From assembly GCF_040394755.1 (NCBI RefSeq), contig NZ_JBEBRQ010000009.1: 64,000 nucleotides of DNA; one strand, 5' to 3'. Under the pieces are notes generated by a model. The model did not search any database. It was not told where the DNA came from and saw only the letters and a program-made list of their open reading frames with translations. A program made the translations under genes and the position numbers. Positions 25,324-34,889 of this stretch are shown here, piece after piece; the first letter of the stretch is position 1; every line of letters begins with the position of its first letter. The DNA comes from Castellaniella defragrans_A (GTDB lineage: Bacteria; Pseudomonadota; Gammaproteobacteria; Burkholderiales; Burkholderiaceae_B).

Positions 25324-25842
25324 ATGCCCGCCATTCCATCGCCCATTCCCACCACACCCAGCCGTCTGAGGCGGTTCGCCTGCATGATGTATGAGGGCGT
25401 CCTGCTCTTTGGCGTCCTGTTCCTCGCCGACTACCTGTTCGATACCCTGACCCAGAGCCGGGAGGCCCTGATGCTGCGCCATGTGCGCCAAGGCGTCGCC
25501 TTTCTGGCCATCGGCCTCTACTTCATCCTGTGCTGGCGGCATGGGGGCCAGACCCTGCCCATGAAAACCTGGGACATCCGCCTGATCGACCGCAACGCCG
25601 CCCCGGTGCCTTTGCCAAGAATGATCCTGCGCTACGTCCTGATGTGGCTGATCCCCCTGCTCGCGATCTGGCTCGTCGGCCGCCTGTCGGCCGCCACCGG
25701 CCAGGCCTCGGTCTATTCGCTGATCGTCGCGGCGCCCTTCTCGATTTTCATCTGGACCTGGTTCGACCCCGAGGGGCAGTTCCTGCACGACCGCCTGCTG
25801 GGTACCCGCCTGGTGAACGCCAAGAAACCGGCAAACCCATGA
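25324..25842 (+). CDS. RDD-family membrane protein
   Basis: 172 residues from the ATG at 25324; the frame extends upstream to 25171 but that part is not conserved-looking. RDD hallmark near the N-terminus (RLRRFACMMYEGVLLFGVLF), three to four membrane helices, and the family's GQTLPMKTWDIRLIDRNAAPV and FDPEGQFLHDRLLGTRLV. Function of RDD proteins is poorly known; ion transport has been proposed for some. A GATAAT near 25288 may be its -10 box. The stop overlaps the hslO start (ATGA). Confidence 0.85.
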   Translation: MPAIPSPIPTTPSRLRRFACMMYEGVLLFGVLFLADYLFDTLTQSREALMLRHVRQGVAFLAIGLYFILCWRHGGQTLPMKTWDIRLIDRNAAPVPLPRMILRYVLMWLIPLLAIWLVGRLSAATGQASVYSLIVAAPFSIFIWTWFDPEGQFLHDRLLGTRLVNAKKPANP

Positions 25843-26756
25843 GCGACACACTGCGCAAATACCTCGCCCTCGACCGCGCGACCCGCGTCCAGACGGTACG
25901 CCTGACCGATACCTGGCGTACTGGCCTCGCGCATCAGGACCTTCCGCCTGTGCTGCAACGGCTCATGGGCGAGCTGGCCGCCGCCGCGGTCCTGCTGGCG
26001 GGCAACATCAAGTTCAATGGATCGGTCGTCCTGCAGTTGCAGGGCAACGGCCCCGTGCGCCTCATCGTGGTGGAATGCACCTCCGACCTGGGCCTGCGCG
26101 CGACCGCTCATGTCCGTGAAAATACCGTCATTCCAGCCGATGGCACCTTGCAGACCCTGCTCAACGCCGACGGCCAGGGCCGCTTCATGGTGATGCTCGA
26201 TCCCTCCCATCGCGAAACCGGCACGCCAGCCTACCAGGGCATCGTCCCCCTGGAGGGCGAAACGGTATCCGAGACACTCGAACACTACATGCGCAACTCC
26301 GAGCAGCTCGACACCCGCATGTGGCTGGCGGCCGACGAACGGCACTGCGCGGGCTTTCTGCTGCAACGCCTGCCCGAGACCGGGGGCGAGGCGATCGAAT
26401 CGGCCGACGAATCCAGTTGGGACCGCTTCATCGCCCTGGCCGAAACCTTGCAGGCCGCGGAGCTCCTGAACGAGGAAACCGAAACACTCATCCGCCGCCT
26501 GTTCTGGCAGGATGACCTGCGCATGTTCGAGCCCCAGACCGTGCGCTGGCACTGCCCATGCTCGCGCGCGCGGGTCGCCAACATGCTGCGCACCTTGGGC
26601 CGCGCCGAGATCGACAGCATCCTGCGCGAACAGGCGCAGGTGCAGATCGCCTGCAATTTCTGCGGCAAGCCCTATACCTTCGACGCGGTGGACTGCGCGA
26701 TGCTGTTCACCGACAGCCCTCAGACCTCCCAGGAACCGGGCCGCACGCTGCATTGA
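25839..26756 (+). CDS. hslO: Redox-regulated chaperone Hsp33
   Basis: 305 residues. Hsp33 holds unfolding proteins under oxidative stress and is switched on when its zinc-bound cysteines oxidise. All four are present: C239-x-C241 in HCPCSRARV and C272-x2-C275 in CNFCGKPYTFD, the CxC...CxxC signature near the C-terminus. N-terminal domain features include AAAVLLAGNIKFNGSVVLQL. Its ATG overlaps the stop of the RDD gene. Confidence 0.96.
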   Translation: MSDTLRKYLALDRATRVQTVRLTDTWRTGLAHQDLPPVLQRLMGELAAAAVLLAGNIKFNGSVVLQLQGNGPVRLIVVECTSDLGLRATAHVRENTVIPADGTLQTLLNADGQGRFMVMLDPSHRETGTPAYQGIVPLEGETVSETLEHYMRNSEQLDTRMWLAADERHCAGFLLQRLPETGGEAIESADESSWDRFIALAETLQAAELLNEETETLIRRLFWQDDLRMFEPQTVRWHCPCSRARVANMLRTLGRAEIDSILREQAQVQIACNFCGKPYTFDAVDCAMLFTDSPQTSQEPGRTLH

Positions 26757-26918
26757 TCTGATCGTTCGGCCAGATAAACCGCCGACTGCGACCGGTACTG
26801 GCGCAATCCCTCGGACAAGCCGCAGGCGCTGTGTTTGTCAGCGCAGTTTCCACAATCGACAGGGTTTCGGCACACGCCCACACTGGTGTCCTTCGTTCCC
26901 CTTCGAATCCACCCCGAC

Positions 26919-27683
26919 ATGCGCGCCACCCCCGCTTCACCCCATACCACGACCCGCCAGCATGGCGTGGGCATGGCGGAATTCCTGCTGGCCGCCCTGC
27001 CCATCCTGCTGCTGGGGGCGGGCGGCATCGAAACCGCGCACTGGCTGCTCCTGCGGCAATCGCTCAGTTTCGCCCTGGTCGAGGCCGGCCGCGCAGCGGC
27101 CACCCGGCAGGCCGACCCGGCGGCGCTGGCGCAGGCTTTCGAGGACGCCTTGCACATCCTCCATCCCCAGGCCGGGCAGCGGGACGCCGCCCTGGCATGG
27201 CGCCGCCGCGCATTGAACGGGCTGCCCTGGCAGATCCGGATCGTTCGTCCGGCACGGGCCTCTTTCCTGGATCATGCCGCCCCGGACCTGGACAGCCCCG
27301 CGGGCGGGACGGCGCAGGGCCTGACACTGATCCGCAACGACCGCCAACACGAGCAATACCTGCGGGGACTGGGGCTGGGCTGGCCCGACGGGCGCGGGCC
27401 GGCGTCGGGGGAAACGATCTTCGAGGCCAACACCCTCGTGCTCGAGCTGACCTGGCCTCATCGCCCGTTGCTGCCCGGCATCGCCGCCCTGCTGCGCCTG
27501 ATGGCCGGCCCGGCCACGCCCGCCGACTACCGCCAGCGGGTACTGGCGCAAGGCCTGCTGCCGATCATGCGCAGCGCGGCCCTGGCCATGCATTCGCATC
27601 CCGCAAACTGGCCGGACCTGGCCGACGGCCGGGTCGTGCATGACGGTCCTACCTCGATACGGCGATCCAATCCGGCGGATTGA
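26919..27683 (+). CDS. TadE-like pseudopilin-family protein
   Basis: 254 residues from the ATG at 26919. A TTG at 26835 in the same frame is possible, and neither has a good ribosome site. The N-terminus has the TadE layout: a short basic leader, then GMAEFLLAALPILLLGAGG with the conserved glutamate at position 5 of the hydrophobic stretch, then an extended soluble domain. TadE/TadG proteins are minor pilins of Flp pili, but no tad/flp genes lie in the window, so this copy is isolated. The 162 bp upstream hold nothing recognisable. Confidence 0.65.
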   Translation: MRATPASPHTTTRQHGVGMAEFLLAALPILLLGAGGIETAHWLLLRQSLSFALVEAGRAAATRQADPAALAQAFEDALHILHPQAGQRDAALAWRRRALNGLPWQIRIVRPARASFLDHAAPDLDSPAGGTAQGLTLIRNDRQHEQYLRGLGLGWPDGRGPASGETIFEANTLVLELTWPHRPLLPGIAALLRLMAGPATPADYRQRVLAQGLLPIMRSAALAMHSHPANWPDLADGRVVHDGPTSIRRSNPAD

Positions 27684-27765
27684 TCCGATGCCCGGCATCA
27701 CTGGCCATGCCGACGCTCTGCCCGGCAATGGCCTGAGCCGCGATCGACTCGCGACGAAACAGCCG

Positions 27766-28050
27766 TCAGGGCTTGGGCGCGGCCGGCAGGATCTGCACGA
27801 AATACTCGCCGTCGCGAATCATCCCGAGTTCGCCGCGTGCGCGTTCCTCGATCGCCGAGGTGCCGGATTTCAGATCCTGAACCTCGGCCTGCAAGGCGTT
27901 GTTCCGAGCGATGAGCGCCTGCGCGTCTTCCTCCTGCGCGGCCACCTGCTTTTGCAGCTCGTGGACCCGTATCCACCCCCCCTTGCCCCACCACAGTGGG
28001 TACTGGGCGGCGACCGTGAGGACGGCCAGGACGAGAATCAGCAAGCGCAT
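27766..28050 (-). CDS. ftsB: Cell division protein FtsB
   Basis: 94 residues: an N-terminal membrane helix (LLILVLAVLTVAAQYPLW) then a periplasmic coiled coil (ELQKQVAAQEEDAQALIARN) and the ERARGELGMIRDGEYFVQIL segment typical of FtsB. It forms the FtsQLB complex that licenses septal wall synthesis. It lies 18 bp downstream of eno, the usual proteobacterial position. Confidence 0.94.
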   Translation of the reverse strand: MRLLILVLAVLTVAAQYPLWWGKGGWIRVHELQKQVAAQEEDAQALIARNNALQAEVQDLKSGTSAIEERARGELGMIRDGEYFVQILPAAPKP

Positions 28051-28068
28051 ACCCGGACCCGTGCGGAA

Positions 28069-29355
28069 TCAGCGCAGGTTGTAGAAAGCATCGCGCCCGG
28101 GATAGGCGGCAACCTCGGCGAGTTCCTCCTCGATGCGCAGCAGCTGGTTGTATTTCGCCATGCGGTCCGAACGCGACAGCGAGCCGGTCTTGATCTGCAT
28201 GGCATTGGTCGCCACCGCGATGTCGGCGATGGTGGAATCCTCGGTCTCGCCCGAGCGATGCGAAATGACCGCGGTATAGCCAGCGCGCTTGGCCATCTCG
28301 ATCGCCGCAAAGGTCTCGGTCAGGGTGCCGATCTGGTTGATCTTGATGAGGATGGAATTGGCGATCCCCTGGTCGATGCCTTGCTTGAGAATGCGGGTGT
28401 TGGTCACGAACAGATCGTCGCCCACGAGCTGAACCTTGCGCCCGAGCTGCTCGGTCAGGATGCGCCAGCCGTCCCAGTCGTCCTCGGCCATGCCGTCCTC
28501 GATGGAGACAATCGGATATTTGTCGCACCAGGACGCCAGCAGGTTGGCGAAATCCTGCGAGCTCAGCGCGATGCCGCCCTCGCCGGCCAGATGGTACTTG
28601 CCATCACGGTAGAACTCGGAGCTGGCGCAGTCCAGGCCGAGCACGACCTGCGAGCCAGCCTCGTAGCCGGCCGCCTCGATGGCCTGCAGAATCAGGCCGA
28701 TGGCGGCCTCGTGGTTGGCCACGTTCGGCGCAAAGCCACCCTCGTCGCCCACGGCGGTCGACATGCCCTGCTGACCGATGATTTTCTTGAGCGCGTGGAA
28801 AACCTCGGCGCCCATGCGCAGCGCCTCGCGAAAGCTCGCGGCGCCCACGGGCAGGATCATGAATTCCTGCAGATCGAGAGTATTGTTGGCATGCGCCCCG
28901 CCATTGATGACGTTCATCATCGGCACAGGCATCTGCATCGGGCCGCTGCCGCCGAAATAGCGATACAGCGACAGGCCGGCATCGTCGGCGGCGGCGCGCG
29001 CCACAGCCATGCTGGCCGCGAGGATCGCGTTGGCGCCCAGGCGGCTTTTCGTATCGGTGCCGTCCAGGTCGATCAGGGTGCGGTCGATGAATGTCTGCTC
29101 TTGGGCGTCCAGGCCCATGAGCGCATCGGAGATCTCGGTGTTGACGTGCTCGACCGCCCGCAGCACGCCCTTGCCCAGATAGCGGCCCGCATCGCCGTCG
29201 CGCAGCTCGATGGCCTCGCGCGAGCCAGTGGAGGCGCCGGAGGGAACGGCGGCCCGCCCCATCGCGCCCGACTCGAGCAGCACGTCGCACTCTACGGTGG
29301 GATTACCGCGCGAATCCAGGATTTCACGCCCGATGATATCTACGATTGCACTCAT
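28069..29355 (-). CDS. eno: Enolase
   Basis: 428 residues. Interconverts 2-phosphoglycerate and phosphoenolpyruvate; also part of the RNA degradosome in some bacteria. N-terminal REILDSRGNPTVECDVLL, metal and substrate residues in VSIEDGMAEDDWDGW, and the signature ILIKINQIGTLTET, then SHRSGETEDSTIADIAVA. It is separated from the upstream DUF1330 gene by 174 bp, so it probably has its own promoter. The minus-strand TAAAAT at 29414-29419 is a possible -10 box, without a good -35. Confidence 0.98.
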   Translation of the reverse strand: MSAIVDIIGREILDSRGNPTVECDVLLESGAMGRAAVPSGASTGSREAIELRDGDAGRYLGKGVLRAVEHVNTEISDALMGLDAQEQTFIDRTLIDLDGTDTKSRLGANAILAASMAVARAAADDAGLSLYRYFGGSGPMQMPVPMMNVINGGAHANNTLDLQEFMILPVGAASFREALRMGAEVFHALKKIIGQQGMSTAVGDEGGFAPNVANHEAAIGLILQAIEAAGYEAGSQVVLGLDCASSEFYRDGKYHLAGEGGIALSSQDFANLLASWCDKYPIVSIEDGMAEDDWDGWRILTEQLGRKVQLVGDDLFVTNTRILKQGIDQGIANSILIKINQIGTLTETFAAIEMAKRAGYTAVISHRSGETEDSTIADIAVATNAMQIKTGSLSRSDRMAKYNQLLRIEEELAEVAAYPGRDAFYNLR

Positions 29356-29529
29356 GTCTGACTATCCTGCCTCTGTGTTTGAGAGATTGCGTGGAAAAAC
29401 GCAAAGCCTGGGTATTTTACTCGTGTGCCCCAGGGGCCAGTCTACCCTGGAGACGGGCCACGCGGGTTCGCGCTTACAGCCTGTATCCGAACCGCCGCCT
29501 GGCAATCGTCCGGGGCCTGCCAGGGGCGC

Positions 29530-29814
29530 TCAGGCCCCCTCGACAATGTACATCATCACATGCGCCGCATCGGCGCGAGCGGCCCGCCCCTGGCGGTACT
29601 CGGGGGAATCATAGAATCTGCGCGCGGCCTCGGCGTCGTCGAACTCCAGCACCACGACCCGCCCGGGATGCGGACCCTCCAGAGAGGACACCTCGCCGCC
29701 GCGCACCAGCACCCGGGCGCCATGCTTGCGCATCGCCTCCGAGGAGAATTTCTGGTAGTGCTTGTATTGTTCGGGATCGGTGACTTCGACGTTGGCAATG
29801 AGGTAGGCGCTCAT
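29530..29814 (-). CDS. DUF1330 domain protein
   Basis: 94 residues, the normal length of DUF1330, a dimeric alpha+beta (ferredoxin-like) family. It begins MSAYLIANVEVTDPEQYKHY and contains RVLVRGGEVSSLEG and VVLEFDDAEAARRFYDSPEY. The biochemical role of the family is unknown. It lies 19 bp after kdsA and so is probably in the pyrG-kdsA transcript. Confidence 0.88.
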   Translation of the reverse strand: MSAYLIANVEVTDPEQYKHYQKFSSEAMRKHGARVLVRGGEVSSLEGPHPGRVVVLEFDDAEAARRFYDSPEYRQGRAARADAAHVMMYIVEGA

Positions 29815-29833
29815 GGGGGTTCCTGTCCGGGAT

Positions 29834-30685
29834 TCAAAGCGAGTTCAGCAAGGCGCCGCCTTCTTTGACGCAGCGGTCGATGGCCCGCAGGCTGGCGAGC
29901 AGGTCATGCATGCGCTCCAGAGGCACGGCGTTGGGGCCGTCCGACAGCGCGCGTTCGGGGTCGGGATGGGTTTCCATGAACACGCCCGACACGCCGGCGG
30001 CCACCGCCGCCCGCGCCAGCACCGGCACGAATTCGCGCTGGCCGCCGGAACTGGCGCCCTGCCCGCCGGGCAGTTGCACCGAGTGCGTCGCATCGAACAC
30101 CACGGGGCATCCGGTTTCGCGCATGATTGCCAGCGAGCGCATGTCGGACACCAGATTGTTGTAGCCGAACGAGGCGCCGCGCTCGCAGACCATGATGGTG
30201 TCGCCATCGCCGCCCGCCGCGCGTGCCGCGGCACGCGCCTTGGCGACGACCTGAAGCATGTCGTGCGGCGCGAGAAATTGCCCTTTCTTGATGTTGACCG
30301 GCTTGAGCGTGGCCGCGCACGCATGGATGAAATCGGTCTGGCGGCACAGGAACGCCGGCGTCTGCAACACATCGACCACCTGGGCTGCCGCGCGCGCCTG
30401 ATCGGCGTCATGCACGTCGGTCAGGATGGGCACGCCGAGCTGCGCGCGCACATCGGCGAGGATCGCCAGCCCCTGCTCGACCCCCGGTCCGCGAAAAGAC
30501 TGGTCCGAGCTGCGGTTGGCCTTGTCGAAGGAGCTCTTGTAGATGAACGGAATGCCCAGCGATCGCGTGATTTCCTGGAGACGGCCGGCCGTCTCGAAGG
30601 CGAGATCCCGCGATTCGATCACGCAGGGGCCGGCAATCAGGAAAAACGGCTGGTCCAGGCCCGCCTGGAAATCGCACAATTTCAT
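29834..30685 (-). CDS. kdsA: 3-deoxy-8-phosphooctulonate (KDO-8-P) synthase
   Basis: 283 residues. Condenses phosphoenolpyruvate with arabinose 5-phosphate to make KDO-8-P for lipopolysaccharide core. Recognised by FFLIAGPCVIESRDLAFETA, YKSSFDKANRSSDQSFRGPG, VPILTDVHDADQARAAA and the FDATHSVQLPGG region. It starts 17 bp after the pyrG stop. Upstream CTP from PyrG feeds the next KDO step, CMP-KDO formation. Confidence 0.97.
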   Translation of the reverse strand: MKLCDFQAGLDQPFFLIAGPCVIESRDLAFETAGRLQEITRSLGIPFIYKSSFDKANRSSDQSFRGPGVEQGLAILADVRAQLGVPILTDVHDADQARAAAQVVDVLQTPAFLCRQTDFIHACAATLKPVNIKKGQFLAPHDMLQVVAKARAAARAAGGDGDTIMVCERGASFGYNNLVSDMRSLAIMRETGCPVVFDATHSVQLPGGQGASSGGQREFVPVLARAAVAAGVSGVFMETHPDPERALSDGPNAVPLERMHDLLASLRAIDRCVKEGGALLNSL

Positions 30686-30702
30686 GCCGCCTCCGGGGAT
30701 GC

Positions 30703-32358
30703 TCAGGCCTCGGCCAGCGCGCGTTTTTTGTGATGCGCGAGCGCGGCCTGGATGTAGCTGGTGAACAAGGGATGCCCGTCACGCGGCGTCGAAGTGAATT
30801 CCGGGTGGAACTGCACCCCCATGAACCACGGGTGGTCCGGGACCTCCATGATCTCGGGCAGGTTTTCCGTGGGCGTGCGCGCGCTGATCACCAGACCGGA
30901 TTCCTCGAGGCGGTGCACATACACATTATTGACCTCGAAGCGATGGCGGTGGCGTTCGTTGACCTCGGGGCCGTAGATCTCGAAGGCGCGCGTCCCCGGC
31001 CTGACCGGGCAGCGCTGCGCGCCCTTGCGCATGGTGCCGCCCAGATCTGAGGTCTGGTCGCGGCGCTCGATCTTGCCCTCGCGATCCTGCCACTCGGTGA
31101 TCAGGGCCACCACGGGATGCGCCGCCGAGGGGTCGAATTCGGTGCTGTTGGCGCCGCCCAGGCCGGCCACGTGGCGCGCGTACTCGACCACGGCGAGCTG
31201 CATGCCCAGACAGATGCCCAGATAGGGAATGCCGTGCTCGCGGGCGTACTGGATGGCCTTGATCTTGCCCTCGGTGCCGCGCTTGCCGAAACCGCCCGGC
31301 ACCAGGATGGCATCCAGGGATTCGAGCGCAGCCGTGCCCTGCATCTCGATTTCCTCGGAATCGATGTACTCGATCCGCACCTTGGAATGGGTGTGGATGC
31401 CCGCGTGCACCAGCGCCTCGCTGAGGGACTTGTAGGATTCGGTCAGATCGACGTACTTGCCCACCATGCCCACCGTGATGGTTTCGCGCGGATGCTCGAG
31501 GGCATCGATCAGGCGGTCCCACAGCGTCAGGTCCGCCGGCGGCGGCGTCAAAGCCAGGGCGTCGCACACCAGGCTGTCGAGTCCCTGCCGATGCAGCATG
31601 GCGGGGATCTTGTAGATCGAGTCGGCGTCCCACACCGAAATCACCGCATCCAGGGGAACGTTGGAGAACAGGGAGATCTTGGCGCGCTCGTCATCGGGCA
31701 CCGGGCGGTCGGCCCGGCACAGCAGCGCATTGGGATAGATGCCGATCTCGCGCAATTTCTGCACGGAATGCTGGGTGGGCTTGGTCTTGAGCTCGCCCGC
31801 CGAGGCGATGAAGGGCACCAGGGTCAGGTGCACGAAAGCGCATTGGTTGCGTCCCAGCCGCAGGCTCATCTGGCGCACGGCCTCGAGGAAAGGCAGCGAT
31901 TCGATGTCCCCGACCGTGCCGCCGATCTCGACGATCGCGACGTCGGCCGCGCCATTCCAGGCCGCCTCGGCGCCACGCGCGATGAAATCCTGGATTTCGT
32001 TGGTGATGTGCGGAATCACCTGGACCGTCTTGCCCAGATAGTCGCCGCGGCGCTCTTTGCGCAGCACGGACTCGTAGATCTGGCCGGTGGTGAAATTGTT
32101 GACCTTGCGCATCCGCGTCGAAACGAAACGCTCGTAGTGACCCAGGTCGAGATCGGTCTCGGCGCCATCCTCCGTGACGAACACCTCGCCATGCTGGAAG
32201 GGGCTCATGGTGCCCGGATCGACATTGATGTAGGGATCCAGCTTGAGCATGGTGACGCGCAGCCCGCGCGACTCGAGGATAGCGGCAAGCGATGCCGCCG
32301 CGATACCCTTGCCCAGGGAGGACACGACGCCCCCAGTGACGAATACGTATTTGGTCAT
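30703..32358 (-). CDS. pyrG: CTP synthase
   Basis: 551 residues from the ATG at 32358 (MTKYVFVTGGVVSSLGKGIA). Converts UTP to CTP using glutamine and ATP. The N-terminal synthetase domain has the P-loop-like GGVVSSLGKG. The C-terminal glutamine amidotransferase domain begins near residue 290 and has the nucleophile elbow YLGICLGMQ and the terminal HPEFTSTP segment. First gene of the pyrG-kdsA-DUF1330-eno-ftsB cluster. Confidence 0.98.
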   Translation of the reverse strand: MTKYVFVTGGVVSSLGKGIAAASLAAILESRGLRVTMLKLDPYINVDPGTMSPFQHGEVFVTEDGAETDLDLGHYERFVSTRMRKVNNFTTGQIYESVLRKERRGDYLGKTVQVIPHITNEIQDFIARGAEAAWNGAADVAIVEIGGTVGDIESLPFLEAVRQMSLRLGRNQCAFVHLTLVPFIASAGELKTKPTQHSVQKLREIGIYPNALLCRADRPVPDDERAKISLFSNVPLDAVISVWDADSIYKIPAMLHRQGLDSLVCDALALTPPPADLTLWDRLIDALEHPRETITVGMVGKYVDLTESYKSLSEALVHAGIHTHSKVRIEYIDSEEIEMQGTAALESLDAILVPGGFGKRGTEGKIKAIQYAREHGIPYLGICLGMQLAVVEYARHVAGLGGANSTEFDPSAAHPVVALITEWQDREGKIERRDQTSDLGGTMRKGAQRCPVRPGTRAFEIYGPEVNERHRHRFEVNNVYVHRLEESGLVISARTPTENLPEIMEVPDHPWFMGVQFHPEFTSTPRDGHPLFTSYIQAALAHHKKRALAEA

Positions 32359-32403
32359 CTTGATACTCGCCCGGTATTGGCGGGCCACAGCCGGAAATTT
32401 GGA

Positions 32404-34212
32404 TTATAGCCTTTCGGTGCGTGCCAGCAGCCAGTCGCGCGCCGGGCCGTCGACCCACGGCAGCAGGCGCGCGCGCACCGTGGCGTGATAGTCATTGAGC
32501 CAGCCCAGTTCGTCGGCCGACAGCGCGCCGGGCAGCACGCAACGGGTGTCGATCGGGCACAGCGTGAGCGTCTCGAAAGACAGGAAATCGCCAAATGCGG
32601 TGTGCGCGCCCTTGACGGCGAGCACGAGATTCTCGATCCGGATGCCCCACTGCCCCTCGCGATAGAGCCCGGGCTCGTTGGACGTGACCATGCCCGCGCG
32701 GATCGCCTGCTCGGGGCGGGGCCTGGCGCGCACGGCGATCGATTGCGGCCCCTCATGAACGTTCAGGAAATAACCCACGCCGTGGCCGGTGCCGTGCCCG
32801 TAGTCGAGCCCCGCGCGCCACAGCGGCATACGCGCCACGGTATCGAGCATGGGCGAGGAGAATCCGTCGGGAAAGCAGGCCATGGCGAGCGCGATGTGCG
32901 CGCGCAGAACCACAGTGAAATCCGCGAGCTGCGCCTGGCAGGGACGCCCCACTGGCACGACGCGCGTGATGTCGGTGGTGCCGCCCAGATACTGCCCGCC
33001 GGAATCGATGAGCAGCAGGCCGTCGCCCTCGATCACGGCATGCGACTGCGGCGTCGCCTGGTAATGGGGCATGGCGCCGTTGGCGTTGAAACCGGCGATC
33101 GTGGCGAAACTGGGCGACACGAAACCCGGACGGCGCGCCCGCGCGGCGGTGATGCGCTCGTCGATGTCGAGCTCGGTGATGCGCTCGCCCGCCGCCAGGG
33201 CGGCCTCGAACCCGGCAAAAAATTCGCACAGCGCCGCGCCGTCCTGCTCCATCGTCTGACGGATGTTCGCCGCCTCGGCGTCGGTCTTGAGGGCCTTCAG
33301 AAGCTGGGACGGATTGGCCGCCTCGACCAGGCGCGCCCGCGCCGCGCAGGCCACCGTTCCGGCGGTCACCCTGGCGGGATCGATCATCAGCGCCTTGCCC
33401 TCGGGCAAGGCTGCGAGATCCGCAGCGAGATCGCCATAGCCGCGCAAGGCCACGCCATCGCCGCGCAGGACACGCGTCAGGTCTTTGTCGACCTTGCCCG
33501 GCGCGACATACAGCCGCGCCTCGTCCAGGCCCACCAGGGCATGCGCCAGGAACACGGGGTTGTAAGACACATCGGCGCCGCGCAGATTGAACAGCCAGGC
33601 AATGTCGTCCAGCGTGGACAGGAGCAGCCAATCGGCCGCATGGGCGCGCATCCCGGCACGCACCGCCGCAAGATTGTCCGGACGGCTGCGGCAGGCATAC
33701 GGCGGCCGGTGCTCATAGACGGGCGCGGACGGCAATGCGGGGCGCCCGGCCCAGACGGCGCCAGCCGGATCGCGCCCAAGGTCGAGCGTCATCCCGGCCG
33801 CCTCGAGGCCCGCCCGCCAGCGCCGTGCCGTGCCGAGATCGAGCACGCGGCCATCGACGGCCACGCGCGCGCCGCGCGGCAGATGAGCCAGCGCCCAATC
33901 CAGCGGCTCGGGCACCTCGGCCTGGCCGGCCCGCATCAGTACGATCCCCGATCCCTGCAATTGGACCTCGGCCTGCGTCCAATACCGGCTGTCGGTCCAC
34001 AGGCCGGCGCAAGCATCGGTGACCAGCAGGCTGCCGGCCGAGCCGGTGAAGCCGCTCATCCAGGCGCGCGCCTGCCAGTGCTCCGGCAGGTACTCCGACA
34101 AATGCGGATCGGCCGAAGGAATCAGGCAGGCATGCAGGCCCTCGGCGCGCAAGTGCGCGCGCAGCGCGCGCACACGATCCGCCGCAGGCGTTTCGGATGA
34201 ATCCGCTGCCAT
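32404..34212 (-). CDS. Xaa-Pro aminopeptidase P family metallopeptidase (M24B)
   Basis: 602 residues from the ATG at 34212 (GGGGTGGG upstream). Three-domain aminopeptidase P layout: two creatinase-like N-terminal domains, then the pita-bread catalytic domain. The metal ligands are visible: aspartates in DSGGQYLGGTTDITR, histidine in GTGHGVGYFLNVHEG, and glutamates in TSNEPGLY and GIRIENLV. It removes N-terminal residues before proline. It overlaps nothing and starts 10 bp after scoB, with which it may be co-transcribed. Confidence 0.93.
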   Translation of the reverse strand: MAADSSETPAADRVRALRAHLRAEGLHACLIPSADPHLSEYLPEHWQARAWMSGFTGSAGSLLVTDACAGLWTDSRYWTQAEVQLQGSGIVLMRAGQAEVPEPLDWALAHLPRGARVAVDGRVLDLGTARRWRAGLEAAGMTLDLGRDPAGAVWAGRPALPSAPVYEHRPPYACRSRPDNLAAVRAGMRAHAADWLLLSTLDDIAWLFNLRGADVSYNPVFLAHALVGLDEARLYVAPGKVDKDLTRVLRGDGVALRGYGDLAADLAALPEGKALMIDPARVTAGTVACAARARLVEAANPSQLLKALKTDAEAANIRQTMEQDGAALCEFFAGFEAALAAGERITELDIDERITAARARRPGFVSPSFATIAGFNANGAMPHYQATPQSHAVIEGDGLLLIDSGGQYLGGTTDITRVVPVGRPCQAQLADFTVVLRAHIALAMACFPDGFSSPMLDTVARMPLWRAGLDYGHGTGHGVGYFLNVHEGPQSIAVRARPRPEQAIRAGMVTSNEPGLYREGQWGIRIENLVLAVKGAHTAFGDFLSFETLTLCPIDTRCVLPGALSADELGWLNDYHATVRARLLPWVDGPARDWLLARTERL

Positions 34213-34222
34213 GCCCACCCCG

Positions 34223-34876
34223 TCAGGCAAAGGCCGATACGTCCATGCGGGCGCCGGTCTTGGACTGGATTTCCTCGACGGTGACGCCGGGGGCGAGTTC
34301 GACGAGCTTGAGTCCGTCGTCGCCGACCTCCATCACCCCGAGGTCGGTGATGATCAGGTTGATAACACCCACACCAGTCAGCGGCAAGGTGCATTCAGGC
34401 AGCAACTTGAGGCTTTCGGTGCCGTCCTTGGCGCGAGCGACGTGTTCCATCAGCACCACGACCTTGCCAACGCCGGCCACCAGATCCATGGCGCCGCCCA
34501 TGCCCTTGATCATCTTGCCGGGAATCATCCAGTTGGCCAGATCGCCTTTTTCGGAAACCTGCATGGCGCCCAGAATGGCCAGATTGATCTTGCCGCCGCG
34601 GATCATGGCGAACGAGTCCGCCGAAGCGAAAATCGAGGAGCCGGGCAAAGTGGTAACGGTCTGTTTGCCCGCATTGATGCAGTCGGCATCAACCTCGTCC
34701 TCGGTCGGGAAAGGCCCGATGCCCAGCAGGCCGTTTTCCGACTGGAGCCAGACCTCCATGCCCTCGGGCACGTGATTGGCCACCATGGTCGGCAGGCCAA
34801 TCCCCAGATTGACATAAAAACCGTCCCGCAGCTCGCGCGCCGCGCGCGCCGCCATTTGTTCGCGATCCCAAGCCAT
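34223..34876 (-). CDS. scoB: 3-oxoacid CoA-transferase subunit B
   Basis: 217 residues from the ATG at 34876. The catalytic glutamate is E47 in SENGLLGIGP, and GGKINLAILGAMQVSEKGDLAN is typical of subunit B. With ScoA it moves CoA from succinyl-CoA to acetoacetate, opening ketone bodies for oxidation. The start is 13 bp after the scoA stop. Confidence 0.94.
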   Translation of the reverse strand: MAWDREQMAARAARELRDGFYVNLGIGLPTMVANHVPEGMEVWLQSENGLLGIGPFPTEDEVDADCINAGKQTVTTLPGSSIFASADSFAMIRGGKINLAILGAMQVSEKGDLANWMIPGKMIKGMGGAMDLVAGVGKVVVLMEHVARAKDGTESLKLLPECTLPLTGVGVINLIITDLGVMEVGDDGLKLVELAPGVTVEEIQSKTGARMDVSAFA

Positions 34877-34889
34877 TTCGTATCCCTCC

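Noticed and set aside
26757..26918. Small RNA or leader upstream of the TadE-like gene
   Set aside because: No promoter, hairpin with T-tract or conserved element recognisable.
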